Shown in pieces: positions 53,381 to 63,700 of a stretch of DNA of 64,000 nucleotides; within the stretch, counting starts at the first letter, position 1; the number at the start of each line of letters is the position of its first letter. The notes under the pieces are model-generated. The model saw only the letters and a list, made by a program, of their open reading frames with translations, made no database searches and was not told the origin of the DNA. Source of the DNA: Photobacterium profundum SS9. Lineage in GTDB: Bacteria > Pseudomonadota > Gammaproteobacteria > Enterobacterales > Vibrionaceae. The stretch spans positions 572,332 to 636,331 of the forward strand of contig NC_006371.1 in assembly GCF_000196255.1 (NCBI RefSeq). The letters run 5' to 3'. Made by a program: the position numbers and the translations under genes.

Positions 53381-55932
53381 ATGAATGAGACGTATCGCAA
53401 TATGTACAAAAAGAAAAAAATTGGATTAGCAAAGCAGCTTCTGTTTTTTATCTTACTTATGAGTACAGTGTTCACCTTAATTATTACAGGGCTGAATTTA
53501 TACCGTGATTATAAGGAAGATTTAGCGAGTATCGATGAACGAATGACACAAATTGAAGGCAGCTTTTTATCAAGCCTTACCGCGAGTTTGTGGGTGGAGG
53601 ATCGTGAACTATTACTGACGCAGGCTGAAGGTATAATGCATTTGCCTAGCATTCATTATCTATCGATTATAGATTCTGACGGTACTGTTGTTCAGTTAGG
53701 CAGCGAATTACAGGAATATAAACACGAAAAAGTGTGGGAGATGCAACATACTGTTGGCAAAAGGCAGTACACGTTAGCTACGCTTACGGTTCAATCTGAT
53801 CTGTACACTGTTTATCAAGGGTTGTTTGATAAGTTTATTTTTCTATTGGTTTCTCAAACGATCAAAATCTTCTTGTTCGCTATTTCATCTTGTATTTTGC
53901 TTATCGTATCGTTGTACGGCCACTTACGTTGATGTCTTTGGCTGTCAGTAATTTTGATGATGACAAAGTACCACAGCGTATTAATTTAAAAGGCAGGCGT
54001 TTTGATGATGAAATATCGACGCTAACTGAAACATATAATAGTTCTGTTAACCGAATCAGAGATCATTACGATGAACTTGAATTAGCAAGAGAGGAAGCTG
54101 AAGAAGCTAACCGTAAGAAAAGTGAGTTCTTGGCAAACATGAGCCACGAAATTAGAACACCAATGAATGGGATTATTGGCTTATCATCTTTATTGCAAGA
54201 GATGGACATGCCAAAAGACCAAAAAGAATATATCCAGATGTTAAATATATCGTCTCTTTCATTACTTGATTTGATCAATGACATTCTCGATTTCTCTAAA
54301 ATTGAAGCAGGGCGTTTAGAGTTAGAACATACATCGCTGAATTTGTTTGAATTGAATAAAGAAGTGGAATCCATATTCTTAGTAAAAGCGTCAGAAAAAA
54401 GTATTGCCTTCCAATGCTCTATTGATAAACGCATACCACCAATGTTGCTTGGTGATGCAACTCAACTTCGACAAGTGCTGAATAATTTAGTGAGTAATGC
54501 CATTAAATTTACCCATACAGGCTATGTTCACCTTCATACTCAATTAGAAACAGATACGGATACTGAAACAACAATACGATTTGAAGTAATAGACAGTGGT
54601 ATTGGTGTTTCAGCAGATAAGCATGAAGCTGTGTTTGATAAGTTTCAACAAGCTGATGGTAGTACTACGCGTAAATACGGTGGTACAGGGTTAGGTTTAT
54701 CGATTTGTCGTCAAATAGTTCATTTGATGGGGGGAGAGATAAAGATAAGCAGTGAAGTAGATAAGGGTAGCACCTTTTACTTTACGATAACGTTTGAAAA
54801 AAATGTATTAGTGTCGGCTTCGTTGGAAGACAGTAAAGCACTATCGGAGATATCCGTTTTACTGGTCGATGATAGTATGCTGAATATGCGGATCACTTCT
54901 GCTCAGTTAAACAATTTCGGCGCTAAATCGATCTGTTGTGACGATGCGACACAAGCAATCGATATTGTTAAGCAAGCTATTGCGAATAAAAACCCGTTTG
55001 ATTTAGTTATCATTGATAAAATTATGCCACACCTTGATGGTTTTGAACTGGCGCAATTACTGACTAAAGAGTTTGGTCTGGATTGTCCTCGCCTGATGAT
55101 GATTTCTGCTGGCCCTCAGATGGGCGATGATCTAAAGGCGAAACAAGTCGGCATTTTAGCGTGCTTATCGAGACCGTATAAAGAAAGCAATCTAAAGTGG
55201 ACGGTTAAGCGCGTTATTAAGATGACTTCAGATGAAGTCATCGCGACTCCTCTAAATTGTAAACGGAGTCTAAACGGTACAGAGACATCTCAGGCGTTAA
55301 GCAATGCAACATCACCAGTCATGACACCTGAAATGACAACACCTGAAAATTTTTTACAATCAGTACACCATGCCAACATGCCTCAAGCGAGTGAAATTAA
55401 TTTCTTACCGAAGTCGAATGCCGAGGTCAAAAAAGCAAGCTCACCTGAAGAATCTGGTGTAATAACAAATGATTCAACTGCTGCTTTAACCCGTGAATTG
55501 GACCCTGAAGCATCAACACCAAGAGCGAAAGTTTTGGTGGTTGAAGATGCTGTTGTGAACCAAAAAGTGGCAAAAATGATGCTTGAAAAGTTGGGTGTTG
55601 AAGTCATGATTGCAAGTAACGGTCAAATTGGTGTCGATATGTATCAAGAACATGATTTTGATATGATATTTATGGATTGTCAGATGCCAGTTCTTGATGG
55701 TTTTGGGGCGACAAAAGCAATACGAAATCTTGAACAAAATACATCACACATTCCTATTATTGCTTTAACGGCAAATGTTGTTAAAGAAGAAAAGGATAAA
55801 TGCTATGAAGCAGGAATGGATGACTTTGTGTCTAAACCGGTAAGCAAAAAAGTATTATCAGCGGTGCTGGAGAAACATTTGGCTATAGTTCTTTTAGCGA
55901 AAAAAGACATTACTATCAAAAATAATATTTAG
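53381..55932 (+). pseudogene. Hybrid sensor histidine kinase with two receiver domains, frameshifted
   Basis: The first frame (53381-53932) gives a membrane helix (LLFFILLMSTVFTLIITGLN), a periplasmic sensor domain and the second helix. The second (from about 53890) begins [20 protein letters not shown] and carries a HAMP-like linker, HisKA ([17 protein letters not shown], phospho-His), HATPase ([31 protein letters not shown]), REC1 (LVDDSMLN ... [11 protein letters not shown]) and REC2 (VVEDAVVNQ ... [11 protein letters not shown]). One indel around 53885-53900 separates the frames, exactly in the second membrane helix. Without it the protein would be about 850 residues. The output regulator is not nearby. 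Confidence 0.85.
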
Positions 55933-55959
55933 TTAAGTAAAGAGCATTGTTATAGCTAT

Positions 55960-55990
55960 AAAGACGAGGTTAATGTTGCCTCGTCTTTTT
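55960..55990. terminator. Bidirectional terminator
   Basis: AAAGACGAGG/CCTCGTCTTT with a 9-base loop and TTT; lies between the kinase and the convergent DUF1471 remnant. Confidence 0.8.
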
Positions 55991-55998
55991 CATTAAGA

Positions 55999-56274
55999 TT
56001 AAACGACTCTTTGATTCGTTTGTATTGTATTTTCCTGTTTATACAAATTCACGATGATAGTTAGTGTATTAGCTTGGGTATCTTCAGATATATCTTTAAT
56101 TGAATAGTAATCGATGGTTTTATGCGCAAGATATCTATCCACTAAGCTGGTTAGGCTATCGTTAATATCGCCCGTTATTTGGATGGTTTCAATTAACGCT
56201 AATTGTCCATATTGAGCTTCTGATTGAGGTATCAATTCTGGCGCGGCTAACGTGGATAACGACGCGGTTATAAG
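55999..56274 (-). pseudogene. DUF1471 (YdgH/BhsA-type) protein, N-terminus removed by IS4 copy C
   Basis: 91 native residues remain: LITASLSTLAAPELIPQSEA, then YGQLALIETIQITGDINDSL and the C-terminal motif DYYSIKDISEDTQANTLTII-V typical of DUF1471 periplasmic stress proteins. The signal peptide is cut: the first native codons abut the IS end, whose terminal CCTATG supplies an ATG. Native start and promoter are absent, and the DNA beyond the IS does not restore them. Confidence 0.8.
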
Positions 56275-57674
56275 CATAGGTATCTACACAGATTGAGCAA
56301 AAAACGAACTGGCTATTTGCCTCATCGCGTTTATCTCATCCATGGTGTAGGTATCTAGTACTTCACACATTTGTAGGAAAACCCATAGTCCCGCAAGCAG
56401 TGATGGCTGAGTGACAGGCTTTGTTCGCTTAGTTAAACGACCACTCAGCTTAACCAAAAAACCTTTAAATTCATTAGCTTCATCCGAGCTGTCCGAATAA
56501 AGCTTAAATATCAACGTCGTTGCAACACTGGCTGTGATCAGACGCTTTAATATTGACTCCGCAGTAGTTTGCTGCCATTTTTCTAACTGATGACCATCTG
56601 ACTTCAATAACTTAAACCAAGATTCAATATTCCAGCGATGGCAATACCACGTTGCGATCTCTGTTGCATCAACATCCAACACGTTAGACAGCAGATACCA
56701 TCTTGCTAGCTCTTTACCTTCATCATCCGTGACCAGGCTCATAACAAAGCGACAGGTGGGCGCCGCTGACGCGAGCTTTTCTGATTTCCGGTGTAACTCA
56801 ACAGTCGTTTCACCAACAAACAAATAGCCCTCTTTACCTCGAAGAGAAATAACACCTTTCAAGTCTGGGGAGATTGTTCGACTGATGATTTCAGCCGTTT
56901 TAAACTGACCTTCGTGACGGAACGTTGAGCCTTTTTTAGTTCGAGTTAGCCAGTGAACTGAGCCTAAACGTCTTAAGTCTTTCGCTGAATCTGCTTCTCT
57001 ATCAACAACATGCACCAGGGGCTTGTCTAAATGTAATTGTTCTTGCCAATGAATGCTGTCAAAGAGTGAATCTAGGTGACTTTGCTTGGGTTGTAACTCT
57101 TGGCTTCGGCATTGATAAATACCGTTGCTTGTCAGTAAGTTAAGGCCTGCTGGAGCAATGGGTGCGCCAGTATTTGCGTCTACCAATAAAGACGCTTGCA
57201 GTTCGTAGCCAACATCGAGAGCGTGTGACATCTTAGTTTTATCTAACTTACTATGATGTTTAGCGAAATTGATATGGCACCAATCATGAGCCATTAATAC
57301 ATATCGACTTTGACTTTCTTTCACACCAGAACGAGCAAGTCCCAGCATCGGGCCACTTAGCATAGGAAAAGTCACATCCTCATTATGATAAAAACGCCAT
57401 GTTGCTTGTGTCGATGCCCATGATTGTGTGTGGTGGCGAAGAGATTTTACACCTGGTGCATTGCTAGAATTAACTGTCATGTGTTCCATTATAAGGGTCT
57501 GATAACGCTTAGATAATCTTGATTCAAGGATACAGGGTAATTGATGTTGTTCAAAAAGAGTCATCGTCAATACTAATGAAATGAAAGTTAACTCTCTTGA
57601 TCGTTGATCCTTAGATCAGTTCCCTTCTCTTGGCCGATTGGTTAATTTGTAACCATTTTGTGTAGATACCTATG
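56275..57674 (-). mobile_element. IS4-family insertion sequence, copy C (1400 bp)
   Basis: Termini CATAGGTATCTACACA at 56275 and TGTGTAGATACCTATG ending at 57674. Same length and sequence as copy A, opposite orientation. The flanking 9-mers ggttataag and gatttaact differ, so no target duplication is present. Confidence 0.95.
56284..57564 (-). CDS. IS4-family transposase, copy C
   Basis: Intact 426-residue transposase (start ATG 57564), differing from copy A by Gly for Asp in FRHEGQFKT. DDE signature YCHRWNIESWFKLL present. Probably active. Confidence 0.93.
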   Translation of the reverse strand: MTLFEQHQLPCILESRLSKRYQTLIMEHMTVNSSNAPGVKSLRHHTQSWASTQATWRFYHNEDVTFPMLSGPMLGLARSGVKESQSRYVLMAHDWCHINFAKHHSKLDKTKMSHALDVGYELQASLLVDANTGAPIAPAGLNLLTSNGIYQCRSQELQPKQSHLDSLFDSIHWQEQLHLDKPLVHVVDREADSAKDLRRLGSVHWLTRTKKGSTFRHEGQFKTAEIISRTISPDLKGVISLRGKEGYLFVGETTVELHRKSEKLASAAPTCRFVMSLVTDDEGKELARWYLLSNVLDVDATEIATWYCHRWNIESWFKLLKSDGHQLEKWQQTTAESILKRLITASVATTLIFKLYSDSSDEANEFKGFLVKLSGRLTKRTKPVTQPSLLAGLWVFLQMCEVLDTYTMDEINAMRQIASSFFAQSV

Positions 57675-58103
57675 GATTTAACTATCCATTTTTGTATTCA
57701 TTGGATACATCGTTACTTATTTTTCACGTGAAATATTCTTTGTGGGTATATATTCTAGGCGGTTAAAAATCAACCACAAATGGAATGAATACGTAATAAA
57801 GTGAAGGTTGTTGCGACTTTGTTGCATTAAATCCTCCTGTGATGTCTAAATATAATGATATTTATTCGCGATAGAAAAAAACATAGCTAACACTTAAAGG
57901 ACGTTAATTGTACAGCAGGTGTGCTTGTTAACTGACTGTCAATTAAAGGGGTATTTAATTACCTAAACAAAACAATTAGAAATGCAGTTGTGTTTTGAAG
58001 GTAAGAACGCTCTTTTTTTACGTAAAAAGCAGAAGAGACATGCATGAAAAAGAAGGCAACTCGAATTTATATTATTTTTTAACCATAACGTGGAGAGATA
58101 ACA
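57675..58103. promoter_or_regulatory. Chitinase upstream region
   Basis: About 430 bases with no gene; holds the chitinase promoter. TTTCACGTGAAA (57722-57733) is a perfect 12-bp palindrome. GGAGAGATAACA gives the ribosome binding site of the chitinase. Confidence 0.5.
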
Positions 58104-60455
58104 ATGCAAAAGGGATTGAACCTGAGCAAAATGGCTTGTGCCATTACAGGTATGTTGATGGCAGGAATGGCCTCTACCGCTTACGCAGCGCCAACGCATG
58201 ATAAAAATGTAATTGGTTATATTACACAGTGGGAGGCATGGAAAGGACCAAATGCTGGGTTTAGTGTAAAAGGTGAAGCAACGCATTTAAATGTAGATAT
58301 GGATATCTACTCTATTCTTAACTTTTCTTTTTTTGGTGTAGCAAAAGACGGCTCATTACACAGTGGTGATTTACGTAATAAAAGTATTTACCAACCGAAT
58401 GCCGTTCAAGAACCTGGACCATTATTACACCCAGATGTGTATTCTAGCTGGGATTTTGACATTCTTTGGGGTGAGCTCGAGTATGTTCATCAGTATCCTG
58501 GCAATGAAGCATGGGAGGCTGACAGTCTACGTAAAATACAAGAGCAAGGGTTTGTAAAAAGTGGAAGTGGTTGGTTACATGTGCCGACAGGTGTTCAAGG
58601 TCAATTCCCTATTCCATTAAAGAAAGCGGGAGGGGCACCAGGTTTGATCGATCTTGCCCATCAAAAAGGTGTGAAGGTAATGGCATCTTTGGGGGGGTGG
58701 AGTATGTCGAAACACTTTCCTGAAATGGCGGCCGATCCGGTAAAGAAAGCCCGTTTTCTTGCTGATATAGATAAAGTGATGTCATTGGGTTTTGATGGCA
58801 TTGATATCGACTGGGAATATCCGGGTTTTGGTGGGATGAATTTTGCGGGTAGCCCTGAGGATTATGCTAACTTTGAACTGCTAATGGAAGATATTCGTGA
58901 ACGGATTGGCCCCAATAAATTGTTAACAGCGGCATTTTCTGCATCGACAGCAAAGTTAGAAGGGTATGACTGGAATCGTCTTGTGGCATCGATGGATTCT
59001 TTCAACATGATGACCTACGATTTAAATGGTGGTTGGTCTAACGTTGCGGGCCACAATGCTCCATTGTATCCGTACCCTGAAGAGGAATACCAAGGGTTAA
59101 ACCTTGATACATTGCGAACATGGATGGCACAAAAAGGCATCCCATCGAACAAGATTAACTTCGGTGCAGCCTTCTATGGACGTGGCGTTCAAACATCTGA
59201 AGCCACAGCGTATGTTGGGGCACCAACAGAAAAACGTACCGTTAACTTTGGTGTTGATGGGCCAACATTATCTTCCGCTGATTTAGATAACTGGAAAGAA
59301 TTCGAAGGCCAGCCAAATTATAATTACATTCTACAAACTGGCGGTTGGGAACATAAATGGGATGCAGCCGCAGAAGTACCTTATGCAGTGAAAGGTAAAT
59401 ATTTCTTAAGCTATGACGACGTTCCTTCTATCGAGAAAAAAGCCCAATACATTGTTGATAATGATCTTGGTGGCGTAATAGTGTGGCAAGTACATGGTGA
59501 TATTAAATGTGAAGGCACATTTATTAGCCATGGTACGAAGCTGAAAGAATGTACTAAATTAAGCTCGCCTTTGGCAGAAGCCATTGATCGTGTGTTTAGT
59601 GCTGGCACTGTTCCTAACGCTGCACCAGTATTAAGTGTGCCAACAGCACAGGTCGTTGATTCTGGTCAAACGGTAAGTTTCTCTGTTTCTGCGACAGATA
59701 CTGATGGTGATGCATTGTCTTTCACAGCCACGAATGCCACCGTTGTCGATAATGGTAATGGTTCAGCGACGGTAACTTATCAAGCCGTTAATACCGCCAC
59801 AGATACTCAGGTGATAGTCACAGTATCGGTCAGTGATGGTAGAAAGAGCGTGATAAAAGATGTTGTGGTTAATGTTAAAGGTTCAGGCGTCGTTGAAAAT
59901 GTGCCGCCAGTACTTACTACGCCAGCTTCTGTAACTGTCGACAGTGGCAAAACTGTTGTGATTTCAGTTTCAGCACAAGATGCAGACGGCGATACACTGG
60001 CCTATTCTTCATCTGTTGGTACGGTTGCAGTAACCGCGACAGGTGCCGATATCACTGTTACAGCGCCTATAACACAAGTTGATACCACAATTGACGTGTT
60101 GGTTACCGTTAATGATGGTCAAGCATCTGATGTGGCGACTGTTATTGTGAATGTAAAAGCTGAATCAGGCACGGGTGGGGATACAACGTGGAATGCTGAC
60201 GCAATATACAATACAGGTGATACTGTTCTGTTCGGTGGTGTGAAGTACACCGCACAGTGGTGGACGAAAGGCGATCAACCAGGTTCAAGTTCTGCTTGGG
60301 TTGAATTTAACGATGGTACGACTGGTGAGTGGAAAGCAGATAAAGCCTACACGGCAGGGGATCAAACAACCTTCAATGGTGTGACTTATAAAGCGAAGTG
60401 GTGGACGAAAGGTGATCAACCAGGCAACGCTGGTGGCCCTTGGGAGCAAGTTTAA
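58104..60455 (+). CDS. Secreted GH18 chitinase with two chitin-binding modules
   Basis: 783 residues. Signal peptide ending STAYAA|PT. GH18 barrel (residues 35 to about 500) with the catalytic motif D231-x-x-D234-x-D236-x-E238 (FDGIDIDWEYPG), plus MASLGGWSMSKHF and the strand FNMMTYDLNGGW. Then two cadherin/Ig-like domains with acidic motifs (VSATDTDGDALSF and VSAQDADGDTLAYS), and two short CBM5/12 modules at the C-terminus ending WWTKGDQPGSSSAW and WWTKGDQPGNAGGPW. It hydrolyses chitin to oligomers outside the cell. Terminator follows at 60494. Confidence 0.95.
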   Translation: MQKGLNLSKMACAITGMLMAGMASTAYAAPTHDKNVIGYITQWEAWKGPNAGFSVKGEATHLNVDMDIYSILNFSFFGVAKDGSLHSGDLRNKSIYQPNAVQEPGPLLHPDVYSSWDFDILWGELEYVHQYPGNEAWEADSLRKIQEQGFVKSGSGWLHVPTGVQGQFPIPLKKAGGAPGLIDLAHQKGVKVMASLGGWSMSKHFPEMAADPVKKARFLADIDKVMSLGFDGIDIDWEYPGFGGMNFAGSPEDYANFELLMEDIRERIGPNKLLTAAFSASTAKLEGYDWNRLVASMDSFNMMTYDLNGGWSNVAGHNAPLYPYPEEEYQGLNLDTLRTWMAQKGIPSNKINFGAAFYGRGVQTSEATAYVGAPTEKRTVNFGVDGPTLSSADLDNWKEFEGQPNYNYILQTGGWEHKWDAAAEVPYAVKGKYFLSYDDVPSIEKKAQYIVDNDLGGVIVWQVHGDIKCEGTFISHGTKLKECTKLSSPLAEAIDRVFSAGTVPNAAPVLSVPTAQVVDSGQTVSFSVSATDTDGDALSFTATNATVVDNGNGSATVTYQAVNTATDTQVIVTVSVSDGRKSVIKDVVVNVKGSGVVENVPPVLTTPASVTVDSGKTVVISVSAQDADGDTLAYSSSVGTVAVTATGADITVTAPITQVDTTIDVLVTVNDGQASDVATVIVNVKAESGTGGDTTWNADAIYNTGDTVLFGGVKYTAQWWTKGDQPGSSSAWVEFNDGTTGEWKADKAYTAGDQTTFNGVTYKAKWWTKGDQPGNAGGPWEQV

Positions 60456-60493
60456 TACAGTTTCCACTAACCTGAGTAAATTGTAATTAGAGT

Positions 60494-60534
60494 AAGCCTT
60501 ATCAACGTGTTAATCATGTTGATAGGGCTTTTTT
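60494..60534 (+). terminator. Intrinsic terminator of the chitinase gene
   Basis: AAGCC-TATCAAC pairs with GTTGATA-GGCTT, one bulge, followed by TTTT. Confidence 0.85.
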
Positions 60535-60621
60535 GTAGAACATTGTACCACCTACATTGTTTCAACTTTGAAAGTGGGTGATTAATCTCTCTCCTAATAT
60601 CCTTTTGCATAAGACCAGTGT

Positions 60622-60635
60622 TATGTTATAACATA
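60622..60635. promoter_or_regulatory. Zur-box-like palindrome
   Basis: TATGTTATAACATA (perfect 14-bp palindrome) within GTTATGTTATAACATAG. It matches the core of proteobacterial Zur operators (ATGTTATA-n-TATAACAT type). It lies about 40 bp upstream of the small ORF that starts the zinc-type ABC operon. Confidence 0.65.
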
Positions 60636-60677
60636 GCTAAATCGTAATTATGCATTTGGCTTAAGTTATAACTACTC

Positions 60678-60893
60678 ATGAAACATGAATTCCAATCCTC
60701 TTTATTTTCTTCAATTAAACGCCATGAATGTAATGATATAACATTGCATTCATGTAAAGGTAATAAAGAAATATTTAATGCTCTTTCGAGTAAACCTTCA
60801 GCGTCATTATTGCTTAGAAGTGTGAATTTTCGCTTAGGTGTTGCTGTTGCGATTATCTGCTGTCTTTGGTCTGTTCTTAGTCAATTATTGTAG
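60678..60893 (+). CDS. Small protein with C-terminal membrane helix, hypothetical (71 aa)
   Basis: MKHEFQSSLFSSIKRHECND at the N-terminus with Cys and His residues, then a C-terminal helix (FRLGVAVAIICCLWSVLSQL). It lies between the Zur-like box and the ABC ATPase start (60904), so it may be the first gene of the operon. His/Cys content suits metal binding, but the ORF may be by chance. No strong ribosome binding site. Confidence 0.4.
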   Translation: MKHEFQSSLFSSIKRHECNDITLHSCKGNKEIFNALSSKPSASLLLRSVNFRLGVAVAIICCLWSVLSQLL

Positions 60894-60903
60894 TGGTGAT
60901 CTT

Positions 60904-61683
60904 ATGATTAATATTACTAATTTGAGTGTTCACTACCGAGAGTCACTCGCTTTAGATGAGGTTTCTGCATTCATTGAAGAAGGGGAATTGATAGCTGTCG
61001 TTGGTCCGAATGGAGCAGGCAAGTCCACACTCCTCAAAAGTATTATGCAGCAACTAAAGCCAAGTTCGGGCTGTATCGATCTTGGTCATCGATGCTTGAA
61101 GGATATTGCTTATTTACCACAAAGTCATCAAATCGACCGTCAATTTCCAATAACGGTACGTGAATTTGTTTCGGCAGGATCATGGCAACGTATTAGTTTT
61201 TGGCGGGCTTTTGGTCGAACTGAGCAATGTTTGCTCCAAGAAGCGTTGCATAAAGTAAACCTTATTGGTGTTGACGACCGACAAATAAGTACATTATCGG
61301 GCGGGCAGTTTCAACGTATGTTATTTGCGCGAATGTTAATGCAGGATGCCGATGTATTGTTATTGGATGAGCCTTTTAATGCGATTGATGCGCAAACAAC
61401 GGAAGATTTAATGACCGTCATTCATGACTGTCAACGTAAAGGCAAAACCATTCTCGCTGTTATTCATGATTTAGCATTAGTGAGGCGATTTTTTCCTAAC
61501 GTAATGCTAATTGCAACACAATTGATTGCCAGTGGAACAACAGAAACAGTAATGACAGGCGAAAATTTGGCGAAGGCTGGTTATCAATACTTGTCATCTG
61601 AAATGCCGCCACTTAACACAGAGTATTCGGTCAATTCTCTATCACAGACAGAACTGCCATTTTATGGTCGAAATATCTCATGA
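60904..61683 (+). CDS. Metal ABC transporter ATP-binding protein (ZnuC-like)
   Basis: About 259 residues from ATG 60904. Walker A GPNGAGKST (residues about 36-44), ABC signature LSGGQFQRMLFARML, Walker B VLLLDEPFNAID, His loop in LAVIHDLALV. The family is the zinc/manganese (cluster 9) type. The stop overlaps the permease start (ATGA). It energises uptake with the permease and binding protein downstream. Confidence 0.92.
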   Translation: MINITNLSVHYRESLALDEVSAFIEEGELIAVVGPNGAGKSTLLKSIMQQLKPSSGCIDLGHRCLKDIAYLPQSHQIDRQFPITVREFVSAGSWQRISFWRAFGRTEQCLLQEALHKVNLIGVDDRQISTLSGGQFQRMLFARMLMQDADVLLLDEPFNAIDAQTTEDLMTVIHDCQRKGKTILAVIHDLALVRRFFPNVMLIATQLIASGTTETVMTGENLAKAGYQYLSSEMPPLNTEYSVNSLSQTELPFYGRNIS

Positions 61684-62546
61684 TTACAGATTTATATACA
61701 TTGTTTATTCAACCCTTCGCTGAATTTTCGTTTATGCAACGCGCATTGTGGGGATGTATCGTATTAAGTGCTAGTGCAACGCCTGTCGGTGTTTTTCTTA
61801 CCTTAAGAAAGATGAGCCTAACGGGCGATGCGATGTCGCATGCAATATTACCTGGCGCTGCGATTGGCTTTTTAATCTCTGGCGTTTCTGTTACAGCCAT
61901 GACCATAGGTGGCGTTATCGCGGGTTGCATTGTCGCAATATTAGCTGGGGTAGTTGCACGCCACTCGAATGCGGAAGAAGACTCTAGTTTGGCGGCTTTT
62001 TACTTATTGTCGCTCGCGTCTGGCGTCCTCATTATTTCAGCAAAAGGCAGTAATATTGATTTACTGCATGTGTTATTTGGTTCGACATTAGCGTTGAATA
62101 ACGACGCACTTATTTTATTAACGTCTATTGCTACCATTTCTTTGCTCACGCTGGCGGTATTGTATCGCCCGTTGGTAATGGAGTGCGTTGATCCTGCTTT
62201 TTTTAAGACCGTCAGTAAGCTAAGTGCTGTCGCTCACTATGGCTTTTTATTACTAGTTGTACTGAATTTAGTCGCAGGTTTTCATGCTCTAGGCACGCTA
62301 ATGGCTGTGGGGTTAATGATTCTTCCAGCCGCTGTCGCCCGTTTTTGGACAGCAAAGCTAGGAGGAATGCTGCTAATTGCTTTTGTTACCTCCGTTATAA
62401 GCGGCTATCTCGGTCTTTTTCTTTCATTTCACGTCAGCCTCGCAACAAGTCCAGCAATCGTACTTGTTATGGGGTGTATCTACATTGTGTCGTTACTTTT
62501 TGGTCGACACGGTGGCTTACTTTTTAAAAACAGTTCTGCGTATTAA
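61680..62546 (+). CDS. Metal ABC transporter permease (ZnuB-like)
   Basis: 288 residues with eight or nine membrane helices. ABC-3 family pattern: LTLRKMSLTGDAMSHAILPG after helix 1, then GAAIGFLISGVSVTAMTIGG and the conserved FHALGTLMAVGLMILPAAVA near helix 7. Start overlaps the ATPase stop by four bases. Forms the channel for a divalent metal, probably zinc. Confidence 0.92.
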   Translation: MITDLYTLFIQPFAEFSFMQRALWGCIVLSASATPVGVFLTLRKMSLTGDAMSHAILPGAAIGFLISGVSVTAMTIGGVIAGCIVAILAGVVARHSNAEEDSSLAAFYLLSLASGVLIISAKGSNIDLLHVLFGSTLALNNDALILLTSIATISLLTLAVLYRPLVMECVDPAFFKTVSKLSAVAHYGFLLLVVLNLVAGFHALGTLMAVGLMILPAAVARFWTAKLGGMLLIAFVTSVISGYLGLFLSFHVSLATSPAIVLVMGCIYIVSLLFGRHGGLLFKNSSAY

Positions 62547-62562
62547 CGGAAAGGAATACAAA

Positions 62563-63555
62563 ATGTCAAAATCTCCTCTCATGCTTTCATTTATAGCTTT
62601 GGGTTTAGGTATGAGCTCGACGGCTATGGCTGAAGAAAAAGTGCCTGTTGTTGCTAGTTTTTCAATTTTGGGGGATTTGGTTTCTCAAGTGGGTGGCGAG
62701 CATATTTCATTAACAACATTAGTGAAAGCAAATGGTGATGCACATGTATATAGCCCAAGCCCTATGGACGCAAAGGCGGTTACTCATGCAAAGTTGTTAG
62801 TGGTGAATGGACTAGAATTTGAAGGTTGGATGCCACGATTGGTTGAGTCTTCCAATTTTATCGGTGAAAAAGTGGTTGCGTCTGATGGAATTGATGCAAT
62901 GAAAGGTGATCATAATAATGACGAACATGATACTCATGATAGCGATCATGTTGAACACGAACACCATGCTGAGCACGATAATGGCCATCATGAAGAGCAT
63001 GCTGAACATGATCACCATCATCATGGTGAGTTTGATCCCCATGCGTGGAATAGCATTGCGAATGTGAAAATATATGTGAGAAACATTGAAAAGGGGCTAA
63101 GTAAGGTCGATCCTAAAAACACCAATGATTATGAAGCGAATGCCCTCCATTACATTCAAAAGCTTGATAAACTTGAACTTCAGTTACATGCTGAAATTAC
63201 TAAAATTCCTAAATCACAGCGTAACGTTATAACGCCACACGACGCTTTTGGTTACTTTTCTCGAGACTTTGATGTGACTTTCATTGCTCCACAAGGCACA
63301 AGTACTGAATCGGAAGCCAGTGCAGCTGATGTTGCTGCAATTATTACGCAAATACGCGAAGATAATGTAACTGCGGTGTTTATGGAAAATATTGCCGATA
63401 ACCGAATGATTGAGCAAATTAGCCGAGAAACTGGAGCTAAAATTGGTGGTAAGCTATTTTCTGACGCGTTATCCAGCTCTGAAGGACCAGCACCTACCTA
63501 TATTGAAATGATGCAATATAATGTGGATACAATTGTGAAAGCACTATCGCACTGA
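62563..63555 (+). CDS. Zinc-type ABC transporter substrate-binding protein (ZnuA-like)
   Basis: 331 residues from ATG 62563 (GGAAAGGA upstream). Signal peptide FIALGLGMSSTAMA|EE, then VVASFSILGDLVSQVGGEHI and the metal-site elements NGDAHVYSPSPMDAKAV (His), a His/Asp/Glu-rich loop (residues about 110-160, with HHAEHDNGHHEEHAEHDHHH) followed by FDPHAWNS, and VITPHDAFGYFSRDF, DNRMIEQIS. The His-rich loop is typical of ZnuA and points to zinc. Gene order is ATPase, permease, binding protein. Confidence 0.92.
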   Translation: MSKSPLMLSFIALGLGMSSTAMAEEKVPVVASFSILGDLVSQVGGEHISLTTLVKANGDAHVYSPSPMDAKAVTHAKLLVVNGLEFEGWMPRLVESSNFIGEKVVASDGIDAMKGDHNNDEHDTHDSDHVEHEHHAEHDNGHHEEHAEHDHHHHGEFDPHAWNSIANVKIYVRNIEKGLSKVDPKNTNDYEANALHYIQKLDKLELQLHAEITKIPKSQRNVITPHDAFGYFSRDFDVTFIAPQGTSTESEASAADVAAIITQIREDNVTAVFMENIADNRMIEQISRETGAKIGGKLFSDALSSSEGPAPTYIEMMQYNVDTIVKALSH

Positions 63556-63617
63556 TGCTTATGTTTAACGTTAATTGACATTCAATTCGATGAGTATTTA
63601 ATTGCTAATGAGTGTTA

Positions 63618-63669
63618 TAAAAGCCCAATATCTATTTGCTAATAATAAGCAATTGATTTTGGGCTTTTA
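63618..63669. terminator. Bidirectional terminator between zinc operon and metal exporter
   Basis: TAAAAGCCCAA and TTGGGCTTTTA, 11-bp stem, with an inner small stem; T-rich on both strands. Confidence 0.7.
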
Positions 63670-63700
63670 TTTAGCTGTTACATAATATGGAAGTGATGAT

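Noticed and set aside
5063..57674. Simple inversion of about 50 kb between IS4 copies A and C
   Set aside because: The copies are in opposite orientation, but re-inverting does not pair the 9-base flanks on either side (agccagatg with cttataacc, aggtaaagg with gatttaact).
62464..62562. Longer N-terminus for the zinc-binding protein from 62464
   Set aside because: It would overlap the permease gene by 83 bases and hide the signal peptide; ATG 62563 has a good ribosome binding site.
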